Positions 12,601 through 26,600 of a stretch of DNA of 64,000 nucleotides are shown here, piece after piece. Source of the stretch: Schistocephalus solidus (lineage: Eukaryota > Platyhelminthes > Cestoda > Diphyllobothriidea > Diphyllobothriidae); NCBI GenBank assembly GCA_017591395.1, contig WEDG01002824.1:1-64000 (forward strand), read 5' to 3'. A model generated the notes under the pieces. That model ran no database searches. It saw only the letters and a program-made list of their open reading frames with translations, and was not told where the DNA came from. Position 1 is the stretch's first letter. Each line of letters begins with the position of its first letter. Position numbers and translations under genes: made by a program.

Positions 12601-15600
12601 GGAGAACGAGCCTGTGGCCCAACGGTTAGGGCGTGGGACTTATAACCAACAGGTCGTGGGTTCGACTCTTGGGGGTTGCAACACCCAAGGGTTGGTATGA
12701 CTGGTTGATGAAATGGTCAGAAATGTCCATTTCAGTCTCTCCTGTCTATGTCGGTACTGGTATAGCCGTCAGTGCATTTTCTCCACAGTTTCTGATGACC
12801 TCCACAGAGGTCATTTCGCCTCCTTTCACCTTCGCTAACATCGATGTGGTTGGATGCTTTTGTACGAAAAAATAATTTACCTACTCTAGACCTTACCTCT
12901 TACTAAGCTCCTCCGTTTGTTCTTTTTAGTGCAAGAGAAATTGGAGAAGTTCGAAGAGGGTGACCACAATGAGTCTTCCAATTTTTCAAAGAAATGTGAG
13001 TTCTTATGCAGAGTGCGGTAGATGATCACTTTGTAAGAGCAATTTTTCATGGTTTGGCCTTCCATGCACTCTTCCTGTCACTACAAAACTCGATGACCTT
13101 GTCGAATGTAATTAAACTCCTTGTGGTAGAAACAGCACAGTGAACTGCATTTAATTTCTGCTATGTGGGCGGCTGGATAATCTGCCGACAGCCCAGGTGA
13201 CGGCGCTTGTTAGATAAATCAAAAAGGAGCTACAACTATAGCGGAATTTGGAATTTTGATGATCGGGCCTATTAGCACGGTCTGAAGTCAGCTATTTCAG
13301 TCGTAAACTCGCCCAGCCGTTATTTACTGTCCCATGTTGTCATGTTCTGCAAGTAACAGGGGGGGAGGAAGGGAGGTATGAAGGGATCGTCCTTGCTCTA
13401 ACGAAGACACTCGGAGCCAACCCTCGTTCCGCAGTACAGGCACTATTCAGCCTTCGATTTCGGTTTTGATTCCACACAACGCCCGACCCGTTTATAAAGT
13501 TTTCACGTAGAATTCATACTTTTGACCAATTCAGACAAATGTAAAATGGTCACAGTTGACGTAAGTCGTTCGGCTTTTTAGGTTCCTCGGTCTATGTTAT
13601 TCGCTGTTTCAATATCAAAAATGTGGCCAGTCTCTCCACTATGAGCTGCAAGCTGTGAATTTCGGTCTAGTTTCCAGGCCGCCAGTTTGCGCTCACGTAG
13701 GCGTGTCTGCCATTTTCGTCCAGTTTCTCTGACATAGTTGCAGTCCCCATCACTAAAACATATTTGGTAAACAACTGCGGAGGATTCGGTAAGGGGCAGT
13801 CTGTCTTTGGGTTGCATAACAAGACGACGAATTGTCGCCTGGGGTAGATGGGCTATGCCTACTCCGGCGGGAGAGACTGCCTTAGAGGCTCCTTTTATGT
13901 AGGGAATGTCCCTCCAGACTTTAGGTTGTTGTTCTTTTGGCCGTAGTCTGTTCACTCGGGGCTTGCTTTGGTTGAAAAAAAAGAGCTTGGGTATCCATTA
14001 GCTCGGAAGAGGTCATAAAATTACTGTCGTTCAGCTCCTTTGTCTGCTAGCGTGCTGCAATGTGTTTCAGCTCTTTGGAATAGAGCGTGAACACAGTTAT
14101 GCGTGTGAAACAGAGGGTGATTGATTTTAAAATGTAGTATTTTCCTTGTGCTGGTGGCTTTTCTGAAGACTGTAGTTTGTAGTTGTCCATTCGCGCATCC
14201 AGGAAGGGAAGTTGATTGTTCGTTTCAGCTTTTATCGTCAATTGGATATTCGGGTCAACCGAGTTTAGCAATTATTTGAGGTGCTCAATGTCAGATGTTT
14301 TGACAATGAAAAGTGTAATGGGTATAATAAGCCCACAACCTCGGTTGATATTGGTGAAGACCAAGTGTTATATCCGTTGAAGGATCACTTCAGCAATTAC
14401 ACCCGATAAGGGGAACCCATGGGAGCTCCTTTACTTTGTTCATACATTAGTACATCAAAAGTGAAGTAGGTTCTGAAGCAGTGACATAGTAGTTTAAGCA
14501 GATGTTCTGACTTCAGGGGCTTTTCCTTCACTGCCTAGCGTTTTGTTAGAAGTCGTCTCACAATATCATTTGCTAGTTGCTGTGTAATTGAGATGAAGAG
14601 TGAAACGGCATGAAAGGATACCATGGATTCGTCTGGCTCTAATTTCGCATGCTTCATACGTTAACGGAACTGATTGGCAGGCTGTAAAATCGTGCCGTGA
14701 CCGTGTCAGTTGGTTTCATGGAAAACCAATCGCTGGGCGTGCTCGCACCGTTTGCTCTGAGTTTTGACAGCCTTTTATTTACTTCTCTGAAAAATTGAAG
14801 CCATGTCAAGTGAAATGAACTGGTATTACATCTGATGGCTACACTGAGTTCGCCTTCCTTCAAAAATTTGGTTGGTTTAGGGTGAAGGTTAGTTTTAGAA
14901 TTAAGGCGCGGATATTGTTACCACTCACCCCGGAAATTTAGCTCACATCTACTTCCCTTACAGAGAGGTTCCTATTTCTCTGCCTAACCATGCACGTGCG
15001 GTATCTGCCGTCTCTGCTTTTAATGACGCACTATCTCCCACATATGTTTTTGCCATCGATCACTCATCCTTCTCACCATCTCACATTCTCACGAACGAGA
15101 GTCGCATCTGAGTGGGCTGACCGTGTTGCCTGTCACAGGTCTCTCCCAGTTATTGATGCCTTCATCGACATTTTTTCGAATCTCTGTCATTTTAATACAC
15201 AGTAGATTTCCTAAGTCATTTAATCTCATGAATTTCGCAAGAATATCCCGGTTACGCCGAATGAACCCACGCTGAGTCCCCCCAAGCAGTAAAGAAACTA
15301 CCGTTCTTCAAATGGATGCCTGAGCATGGTTTAGAAATAAGCTAAGAAATACCACCTCTAGAAGGGCTCAAAATTCCGAAAACGTGAAAAAACGCTGTGA
15401 CTGAGTCAACTTGAGCTTCAAGTGTGCGTAAATTAAATAATTCAGCTTTTGAAATAAGCATTTAGTGAAGTTTGCCGTCACTTCTTTTCCATCAATAAGT
15501 GTAATGTTACGTGCGGCCCCTAACAAACTGCCTGCAGTTTGTGTGAAGAGTTAAACATGGTTTGACGTTTTCGCTTAATTGCGCCGATAGGGATGTCACA

Positions 15601-18600
15601 GGAATAAAATTCTTCATAAATAGAATTTTCATGGGCAATTGTAAACAGATAGTTTTGTGTGTATATTAAGAGAACATCTGTACTGTCATAATTCTTTATA
15701 GGTATTTCTGATGTTGGAGTACAATGAGTTTCAAATCGTCCTTGAAATAGCGATAAATATTACGCGATTTTCCACGTTTTCAATCAATTGCACATGAATT
15801 AGGATTCTATTCTATTTGTTCATCAAAATCTGCGAAATAAAATATTTCTCAAAAGTATTTTCCGAAGTAATGAGTTTCTGGACATTCTGTCAATGCAGAT
15901 GGCTGTTTGGGTCAGATTTGTAGACTCACGCAAACCTGACAACTCGTTGCTGTGAAAATGAACGTCCACAACAAACTTAGCTAACTATAATGTCTAATAT
16001 CGATTAAAACGCTTTCTCGAGCAGGTTACCTCTCTAAAAAACGCTTTACTTAATTATTCACTGACTGATGTCTGCCAACCTTACCCTTTTCCAAGGTTAA
16101 GTGAAGAAAAAGTGGGAAATTTTGACCAGCTTTTTAGCTTCAATGAGAATAAGGGATAAGTTTTCTGCTGAAAATGAAAGAATTCACTTTCCTCCCTACA
16201 TTGGAGCCTTTTTCGCCTTTTGATTTTAGGCTCCGTTAAGATTGATAATGCACAGCGCAGTGGCCGTACCAAAAAAATTCTATGGTACGTGGCGCTCACT
16301 GACCGGTTACAGGACTCACTCGTCCCGTTGTGCCTTGGGGTTCACCCTCGATCCCCGCCAGCAGACGCACGGCAGCTAATGATAGAGGCAGAATAACATT
16401 ACCGACAAAAACAAACAAGGGAGACTGGAATGACCATTTCTGACTTATTTACCGTCATCAGCCAGCCATACCTAACCCTAGGTGTTGCGATACCCAAGGC
16501 TCACACTCGTGATCTATTTGTTAGAAGTCCAACGCTCTATCCACTTCGCCACGAGCTCGTTGTCTTGCCCGTTGCGATCGGGAATATTAACTATAGTAAG
16601 TAGGCGCTCACCTATTGGTTACAGAACTCACTCGTCCCGTTGTGCCTTGGGGTCTTGGAGACCTCTAACCAACAGTTTGCGAGTTCTAGCCTCAAGTGCC
16701 GCATCACCTGGGGTTGGGTATGGCTGGCTGATGACGACTAATAAGCCAGAACTGACCTTTCAAGTCTCGCTTGTTTGTCTTTGTCGGTAATATTATTCGG
16801 CCTATATTCTGTCCGTTTCGTTTCTAACTTACGCATTGGCGTAAACAAGATCATAAAAAAGTATCTTACCGCATGCTTCATATTTAAAAAAGTTTTTGTT
16901 GGGGGCCGACTGGCAATAGGGTATACCAGCATTCCCAGAGAGCAGAGAAAAATGTTGGTACGTTTAAAAATAGGACTGCTAGTGGACCTTATTACTGCGT
17001 TTTGGGGCAGCAGCACATATTTGCAAATCTGAATTTCTAAAATCGATAAAATATCTGGGTTTTAGAAGTAACCTGTTTGATTGCCGATTTATGTGGATAA
17101 AAAATTCAATTTTAATGTGCGTAGAAGAATACGAGTGGATGTGAAAACTCAGTCTAGGATAGCCATTAGCATGAAAAACCGTCGGAATTCAAAGTATCGT
17201 GTATTTCGACGCAAATTTTTTAAATAATTTGCCAGGTAAACGTATGTATAAACTTATTCTGTGTAAAAATGGCACTTTCCGAAGTAGGCTAGGCGGATAA
17301 ATAAAATTTGTAGCATTTCAGTTGCCTAGAACTGATCGTCACAATTTCCTTCATGTTTCCTGAGATAGGTCACATACTGTAGCTGATGCTCCGAAAGACG
17401 ACTAGGAAGGTTCTACGACTACCTCTAGTCTCATACTATTTGCTGCGCCCTGAAACGGTATTTGCTACAAACAATCCTTTTGTTGATCTTTTTTTCGCTG
17501 CACACCCTAGTAACTGCCAGCCAGTTGTCACACCGAATTAAGCAGCAGTACAAACAGTCGACTTCCCGCCTCGTCTCAACCCTCCGACCCATCGGCGGAG
17601 TTTTGGCCTTGCCGGCACCGACTGGCGGTGGCAGCGGCAGCAATGCTAGTGTCGGCGCTGGTGAATCGACAATGCGCAGCAGTGCCAACACTGCTGCTAC
17701 CGCCAGCTGGGGCGCTGCCGGTTACAATAGGTCCTGGAAGTTGGCCAATCGGTTTGTCGGTCACAGGGATGGCCTTTGGGAGGTGACCACTTTTCAGAAC
17801 CTCGTGGCCACAGCCTCTGCGGATACAACAGTGCGGCTGTGGAGCAATTCAGAGCTCGCAAAGTGGGTTGTGTTTCACGCAGCTCTATCTTCCTCCGCTG
17901 CCTCCACAGTTGGGCACTTACCAGGTCCACTTTTTTATCTCTTTTTCTGGGCTCCAAATGCAGTTGCCTGCTGGTCTATTCTGGCCACTCGGGTTCTGTG
18001 AACTCGGTGCGGTTTCGCGCAGCCGATCAGCTAATGTTGACCTGTAGCGGTGATGGAACAGCCCACCTCATTCGGCTACCGCAGAAATTCTTTGAAGTCA
18101 GTCAGGTGGGTGAAACATCCGCGGTGGAACCTTCGAACGACACTCCTGCTGCCAACAAAAGCCATCCGTCTGCTGGTAAGTACCTTGGGTTTCATGTGAT
18201 CTTGCCGTCAATTCCCTTATCGTATTTTCAGGGAACTGACTGGGGGGCATTTTTATTTGCAGCAGGAAGTAATTATGTGTATTGGTAGGCATACAAAAGT
18301 AACGTGTTTCATAGTCTGAAGTATGCTATCGGTTGAAAGGAATAACTTGGGTGGTGTTGTAAGGGGACAGTTTGCTTTGTATTATAGCCGTTGGCAAATG
18401 CATAACCTTCGTGAAAGCAACCCAGACATTGAATGTTTCTTGCTCTGACCCTCACTTTCATGGGTTAACTAAAGAAATAAGTTGTTTTATGTAGCACCCA
18501 TAAAGGCACTTTCATGTTAAATAACAGTAAAATAAAAATACGCTTTCGGGTGAATTTCAGAGCAAAAAATAAAGCACTACACAGTGTTTAGATTGGGTTT

Positions 18601-21600
18601 ATACTAAACAGTATTATGCATGTGAGACGGGACCACCGACAGGAGAAATCGATTATGGTCTTTCTCGGATGACAGCAGAGGCAGCCGTCAAGGTGGCGAG
18701 ACAGGAGGAAGCCACCGCAATCGTTCGCAGTCCGCGTAAAATGGAACCGAATAAGAGGCATTAAGGTCCGCGAGGATCATCAAAGCATGTTGAGGTGAAA
18801 CCATGATAAATCTCGGCAGGTGGCGAACACGAAGGAACCCGTCGTGATCGTCAACAGATCGCTTAGGGTCGAAATGAGGAGATAACATGAAAGGTCCCGA
18901 AAATCATCGCTGCATGGGAGATAAAATCAATGGATTTATCAGCCAATCAAAACACGGGGTTGGCAAAGTCTAAGTGCACGTTGGAATTTGAAAGAAGTAG
19001 AGCATGCCCTTAAATCTCAGGCGAACCCTTTTTAAAAGCCCATAAGTTGACTGTTGCGGACTAAAACCGTCAATATTAACTTTGCGATTTCCGAGACAAG
19101 ATGTCTGCGTAATTTAAAGTTGAATGCCGTAAGTTAGAAGATAAACTAAGTTCTCGTGAAAGATTTTTCCAAAGTACGGCATATTTAAATTCCAAAAGAG
19201 CGAGCGTTTAGACGTAGAGCAAGCAGGTGGTGATTTTTATGTGCCTAGTACATTAGCCGCTATGCGGCTGCTGGTGGGGCTCGTGAGTGAGCTCCAAGAC
19301 AGAACGGTACAAGCGAAAGTGGTCGGTGAGCTTTTTAAAACAAATATCGAACACTTTTCTTTACTCGAAGGGCATTTGGGAAAGCCCAACCTCGAGGGTA
19401 AAAACTCCCAAGGAATCTCATTAACTTCTGTAACTGCTCATTCAGCAGTCAGGTGTCTGCATTGAAGGCAGGGCTCAGTTGAAAGGGCACTAGGGCTTGG
19501 CTTAACAGTTAAGTCGATGCAATCAGTCACTAGACGCTGTCAGCAAGAGACCTGACTACTCATAGGTGAAAACGTTCAACGCATGGATAAACAATCGTTA
19601 AAGTACATGGGTGCAAAAGAATTGGCAGGTTGACTGTAGTGGGCGATCATGTGCACGGAGCTTCCCACGAAGCGAATTGACGGTGTACTTCAAACCCCAA
19701 GCGGAGCAATAACACGCAAGACCCATCACAACGCCCTAAAAAATGGAATGCCAGCAAGTACATTACCACTTGAAAGTCATAAATCACGAAACTCCTTTCC
19801 ACTTTGTCGGTCGGGAGTGGAGAAGATCCGTCGTGCAGACCTTAAATTGCAATGTGCAGGGGCTGGGAGCAGGAGCTATGAAGAAGTCATTTAGGGCGAA
19901 CAAGTAGCAATGCTGTGGCGTCGCTGAAAATTAAAAGGCTGTGCAGGAAAGCCAAGACAGACTGGAGTGAACACCACTGCCCCTCTTTATCTTCATCATC
20001 TTCAGAAGACTGTATTCCATCCACAAGCCGGAATTTCAGCCGTTGGCGTTTAGACTTGGTAACCCACTTCCTTTCCATCCAAATCCACTCGTCCGTCCAC
20101 TGGACTCTAGACTTGTTTTCCATCAGCATGCAGCAGTCATCGCCAGTCCTGCGGGAGGAGTACCCACTAATTTGACCTCGGAACTGGACAGGCGACGTCT
20201 TGTTATACCTTGGAATGCAAGGCCGTTTTGGTTGTGAGTGTGGTGAGATGTCAACGAATAGGAAATGATCTCAAGTTGAAAGACTCACTGTGAAAGAAGA
20301 AGATGCGATCACTGGAACACAATGCTTATTGGCCTGAAATTTCGGATTCTCACTCGAGATCCTCACCGAAGACTGTGGCAAAAGAAGGGTAATAGGGTCG
20401 CAAGGTTCCTGGCCCGGCCTATAGTAATTGGTGGTCCTCGTGTTCGTCGCTGAGGTTCATAATTGGTGCGATGATTGCTTTTCGGTTCGTACCCAAGTCG
20501 TATATGGCCGTGACATCATCACCGTTGTCGATTCTTGGTGGGTGGCGATTTTGCTCGCTGTCACAATAGTCGCCTGACCACTGCGTTATATAAGTACTAC
20601 AAACCTTGTGCCGCCACTACCCTTATCTGTGACCGTATCTGACGATGGGTTCGCGTGGGAATCCGAAACGTCAGGCTTAGAAACTTCCTAGAATCTATCA
20701 GGTCATCTCGTACCCAGGCGAGAAGTACTTCTAGTCATGCCTTGGGGACACAATCAGGACACGTAACCGGAAGTACTGAAACAGTGGCAACCTGTCACCC
20801 ACACATTGACCTGATCGACCATTTGTTAATTCATGGCAGCACAACTGCAGAACAACCCGCAACCTAACCGGATCCTGTCGTTTCCACGCTCTGTGTTCTC
20901 GCACATATCGTACGCCTATTCGATCATGTCTGCATACCTGCAAAAATACTCATTTAAACCTCCCTCACCCCTCACTAACTCGTCCATAGTCAATACGACA
21001 GTTGGGAAGTGAAGTAACGGTGAGGACGAACGTCCCGCTGCTCGTGTAGTTTTTTGCGTGTGCATTTCGCCAGGCAGAGGCGTCGCGACACGGTGCACGA
21101 TTTTCTTTCATGCCGTCCGACTCTGTTAGGAATCAGTTTCCTCAGTATAAACAAGTAGAAGCGGTTGACGAATATCACGAAACGCTGCCAGAAGTGATGT
21201 TGGAAGTATCCAACGGCTAGGAAATAGGCAATTCTTTCTCCAAAACTAAGGTTCAGGCTAATGCATTGAGTGTCGATAGAAGCCCACAGGCGAGTTCCAG
21301 GGAGAAAGAAAAAGAAGTATGATTGCTGGCGATGCCAGGGGAGACTAGTCTCCCAATGTGCTGCTGATCAATCGAAAAACCTTCTATCATATGTTAGTTA
21401 TTTAAAATTGGTGTTAATATGGCATTTGGCTGACGAATGTCCACATATTTCATATGTTAGTTATTTAAAATTGGTGTTAATATGGCATTTGGCTGACGAA
21501 TGTCCACATATTTCTTCTTTTTTAAAGTTAAATTTTGGTCTAACTTTTCCAATTCCCTAAAATTACTGGTAATTCTTTTGTCGCGGGCAAAAGATGTGAA

Positions 21601-23578
21601 TTCCTCTTCGAACCAAAAAATTGTTAACTGCACAAAAAAAGCCTTTTGCCAGGGCTCCCAGGCAGATCCACTTCACCCCCCCCCCTCCAGCGCGGCTGGT
21701 GAGTCCACCTCTTTCTGACCCCAGCTGATTTCATTTAGGTAATGCGATCGGCCGAAGGTGGGCCTTTGCCATCGCGTAAGTCGAAGCGCGGGCCTCCTTT
21801 TGCTGTTCTTGCGCATCATCTGACATCCACTACTTTCCAGGGCGCAGTCTTTTGGGCTCGAATTTACATTTCAAATGACCTTCGCTAAGTGTGGTCTAGA
21901 ATCCTGCATCGAAGCCATTAGTTGGGTGTCCCGAGCGGAAATCTCTCCAACCGAGGTTTTCATAGCCAAAGGCAGCGCCGACGGCTTCTCCAACAGGAGG
22001 ACCTGCTGGTGTGTGTGTGGTGCGGTGCATCTGTGCGACTTGATTTATCGTGCCTCTGTCTGGATAAGATTTATGCCCAGCCCCTCTTTTTGATTGCAGT
22101 TCAAATTGCCTCTTCAGTGCTGCCTTTCGGTCCCGTGTGACAATAGTTTATGCTTTCTTTTCTCAGATCGTAAAAACACACTGAGCTTTTACTTGGTGAC
22201 ATTTAGGGGTGTTCACTCGCTAGCTCAGCTACCCGGGGCTTCCATGATTGTTGGAGAGTGGAACTGTCGCAGCAGCTAAACTATGACAGTTCGACCGTCG
22301 ATTTCGAAGAGGTCCACCGTATGCTCTACACCAGGTGGTGCAGGGACGGTGACTTGCGCGTGAATTAGTTTTAGCCTTGCGCTGCAGCTACCGATCTCTC
22401 TCCTCCTCCCCCACCTGAGCTCGGTGTCAAGACAGAGTCAAGAAGACCGGAGCCGACCCTGGGCGTGCCACCACACCTGGCTCGGATCCCACGGAGTGGG
22501 AGTGCCATAAAGGCCACATTAAGAAAGAGCCCTTGCAGCCTGACTCTCAGTCCGCCAGTCAGCCACTCCCCACAAAACACACATTGGGCTGACCACGCGG
22601 TCCGAGTTATCCCGTCAGTTGGCAACCTTCCAAGCCACGGATTTTAGCGCACCGTGATAGTTTCAAGAGCGTCAGATTTTTTATAGTGAGAAACATGCGC
22701 TGAGCTGTCGACCTCACTCTCTCCCCCACCCCCACAATCAGACCACCATTCGAGCCAGTCAGTTGTCTGATGTGGGAGTGGGAGCTTAGCTCCTAAGCTA
22801 AACCATAGGGAAATCCTGACCGTTACAACCTTCAGGCCGGGTCCCGAATCGGAAGAGAGGTTGAACGCCAGTTAAGGTGGGCATTGTATTCTGTGCGGGA
22901 GGAAACATGTTGGTAGCCGGACGAGGGCACACGCCGGGAGTCGCGAACTTAGAATTCCGAGTATCACCGCGGCGGACATCATGTTATGTCTGAAACAGCC
23001 TGGAATTTGATTGGTCCGTTTGGCTACCTGTGATTGTCGGGAGCCAGGCTGCCAGTGCGGTTCGCGTGCGCCAGTACACGCGAAATGCGCTGCGTTGCAC
23101 CAGGCATCCGGAGTACAACCATTATACAGAACTGCCCTCAGTGACGGTCAGGTCAGCTGAGAAGTACGCAGGCTTTGGACTAGCGGACTAGCGGGGACAG
23201 TGCCACCATTCGTTGATGAACGCTCACCGATCGGTAACATAACTCACTCGTCTCGCTCTGCCTTGAGGCTCAATCTCAAGCCTCGCTAGCAGCCTCACAG
23301 CGGCTTGTAGCAGTAGTAATAGAAGGGGTAGTAGTTTTAGTACTAGTATTAGTAGTAATAATATTAGTAGTAGTAGTAATAATAGTATTACTAGTAGTAT
23401 GCGTGATAGTAGTAGTAGTACTAGTAGTACTGGTAGTATTAGTGATAATAGTAGTAGTAGTAGTAATAATAGTATTACTAGTAGTATTAGTGACAGTAGT
23501 AGTAGTACTGGTAGTATTAGTGATAATAGTAGTAGTAGAGGATTATTATTAGTAGTAGTAGTATTGATAGTAGTAGTA

Positions 23579-23611
<33 letters not shown>

Positions 23612-23621
23612 CAGCAGCAGC

Positions 23622-23695
<74 letters not shown>

Positions 23696-26600
23696 AGGCA
23701 GATTAACAATTCCGACAAATTTGAAGCATTTTCTCCCGGGTATGAATTTAAGGCATGCGTATACAGCAGGATTTATTGGTACCAAGAAATTTCGTGACGG
23801 CTTATCAACTGCAACCCGTGTTTGCAAGTACATTGGGCGAACGCACAGGCAATTAGCAACCAGAGCCGCTGAACATTTACCTAATTGGTTGTTTAAACAA
23901 GAAAATAAAGTATCACGTTCTTCGATTACTTAACATATTCTAGACAATGGTCACTATGTAGACTTCAAAACAGCTTTCCGAGTACTTGTTCGGGCACGAA
24001 CAACTCGGACTTTGCGCTACTTGGAAGCAGCGTAGGGAGAAACCCTATCTTTGCAAGCAACTAGACCACGTGATCAATCTGGTGATTTTCACCCTAGATG
24101 CTTCATGGTTTTAGTTGTCTAAGCTTCTCCCCACATTTTCTCTCCTGAAGTTCTTTACGTTGTCCACTGGCCCTTGCTGTTATGCATTGATTTTCTATTA
24201 ATTCAAACTGCTCTCCATTTTCATTCGTTATCTGTGTTATTCAAAGATGGGTTGCAGTTGATAAGCCGTCACGAAATTTCTTGGTACCAATAAATCCTGC
24301 TTTAAATTCCGACAAATACAAGGAATACTGAAATGGCTATTTCTGGCTCATTGGCTGCCATCAGTTGGTAATACCCAACCCGAGGCTTGAACCCGCAAAC
24401 TGTCGATCAGAACCCCAACACTGTAACCATTGAGCAACGGGTTCCTGTGCCACCAGCCCATGGGGTGGCTGGGCTTCGACACCAAGACTACCTTGTAAGC
24501 TATGGGAAAACCGGGTAACAGCACTGTAACTTAGTAAGGTCACTTGCTACCTCGATGTCCTGCCGTCGGGTTCAAACGAGCCAAAGTGCTAGAGGTGAAA
24601 ACCATCTCGGGCGGCCGTTGGAGACCTGCCTGTACTCGAAATTCCCGAGGAACCTCATGCTCCAGGGCAGCTAGATCAGACAGCTGTGTCGAGTGCTATT
24701 TAGCAATTAATAGTAAGCAGGACTGCTTGTGTATCGCCGTAAATCGAGCGGAAATCCACATGCACTGTTGTGACCGCAACAGTGCTTTCGAAAGGCCAAG
24801 TAACAGGCTTTCCGATAAACGCATTCTACCGCCCCCCTCCACCCTCCTCTTTTAGTTACTTCTCTCAGGCCGCCCGAAAACCAAATTATAGCAAATATTC
24901 ACGTTATTCATTTTTTAATTCGCAGGCTACTGTTGACCAATCATATGAAGGTTGCTATATGCTTTATTTGGGTCATTCCACGTGTTTCTACCGACCGGTT
25001 TGCATGCTCAAGATGATTATTTACACTCGGTAGGCGAGATACAGAGAGTGCGCTTTTGTCCAGAAATACGAAATTATATTTAACAGAATGACTCTTATTG
25101 AAGATAGCAGGCATTACAATTGCTGTACGGAGCAGCTATCACGAGAATTTCGGAGATACGTGAACGCGCCCGGTAGATAGATCCATTATTTAGCATGAAA
25201 ATGCGAAGACGAAAATTCGATTGCTGCCGGTCAGACAGTCAGTATTCTGCGAAAAAACAGAACGATGTTTCTGAGTGAATGCAGAGGCACACGAATGATA
25301 GTTCAACCTAACAAGTTCGCTCCTCCTCCCTTTGCTTCTGATTGGCCAAATCCAACCAATCTATCTCATCGCCGTCACGTTCGTTGTCTGGCACTTTGCT
25401 GTTGGACAACCTGTTAAACTATTTACATCCAAGTTGGGCGCTTTAAGCATACTATCCAACCCCTACATTGCACTATCGCTCTACTCGGGAAACTCTTATT
25501 TTTGTAACACGTTTAGGGTGACTGTCCTCGTTTGCTCGTGCAATCGACCCAGTAGAAGAATGATGGGAAGGCGAGCCAGGATGTGGGGGGCCTTTCCGAT
25601 CAAGTTACGAAATATGCTAGTCCGATGTAGCCTGGGGGCTCACGGTCCATCCCACAGCGACCAATAATCGGTGTGGAGAAGGGGGAGTACTGACAAAGAC
25701 AAGAGTGACCGCAATTGCCGATTAGGGCTTAGCAACCGTCCTCAGTCAGCCATATCAAATCCCAGGTCTATATGGGCAGGGATTGGAACCTGGGTATTTT
25801 GGTCATCGAGCATCAAGTCCGCAGTCACTTATCCTGTCGGTCACGATCTGGTTGAAGGGCTTTCTCCGATCGTGTACAGGGATGTGCTTGTCCTGTTGTG
25901 TCGTGGGGCTCAATATAGAATCATGCCATGCAAACCTGGGATTTGATAAGGTTGGCTAGTCAAAAAGGACCGTCCCAGCCATCCTGGTTTTTTAAAAATA
26001 TTCCTTTCTATATCGTAACCCTGTTCTTATGTAGGCTCTGCCTGCTCAGTTACTATCAGACGTACATACATTTTAGCAAGCCATGTATACAGCGGTCATC
26101 AGCCGTATAGAGGTCGTTCTTCGTCATACAAAACCCGAATAATCCTCACTCCATTCCACAATCCACCTCTCCCCTCTCTCTTGTTCTCTGCGCCCCTTTC
26201 GGTTACTGCAAAAAAGTAAGCTAACTGCCGTCTCCGGGTGCATTTCACATTAGACGCTGTCGTTTTCCTTATAAATTGGTTCCGCTGCCAGTTGTCCCAT
26301 CCTAACTGTTACAGTTTTTTTCTGATACATTTATAGAACCTTTGCCATCTTTGACAGCTTCGCAACATGATACAGAGGCAAATGCAGACGGTAAGTTCGT
26401 GTTAAATGCCGTTTAACCTATAAAGGTAGTTTTGGTAAATATATTTAACTTACTCTGCATGAATAGGTTCTTGTTCGAACAGTTGGAATCATGTAGTACA
26501 CTGTCTAGGAATTCCGACCGTTTCAGTCCACCTTTACATTTTACCATTTGATCTTCCTTCTACTCCGTATACAGAGGTCGCTTGTAGGAACCCGCAGGAA

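Noticed and set aside
17431..17957. Minus-strand open frames opposite WDR37 exons
   Set aside because: They mirror G/C-rich exon sequence and have no similarity of their own. The same holds for 28,266-28,541 and 41,060-41,369.
23224..23833. Long open frames of Tyr, Leu or Ser only
   Set aside because: They are translations of the TAG microsatellite and have no other support.
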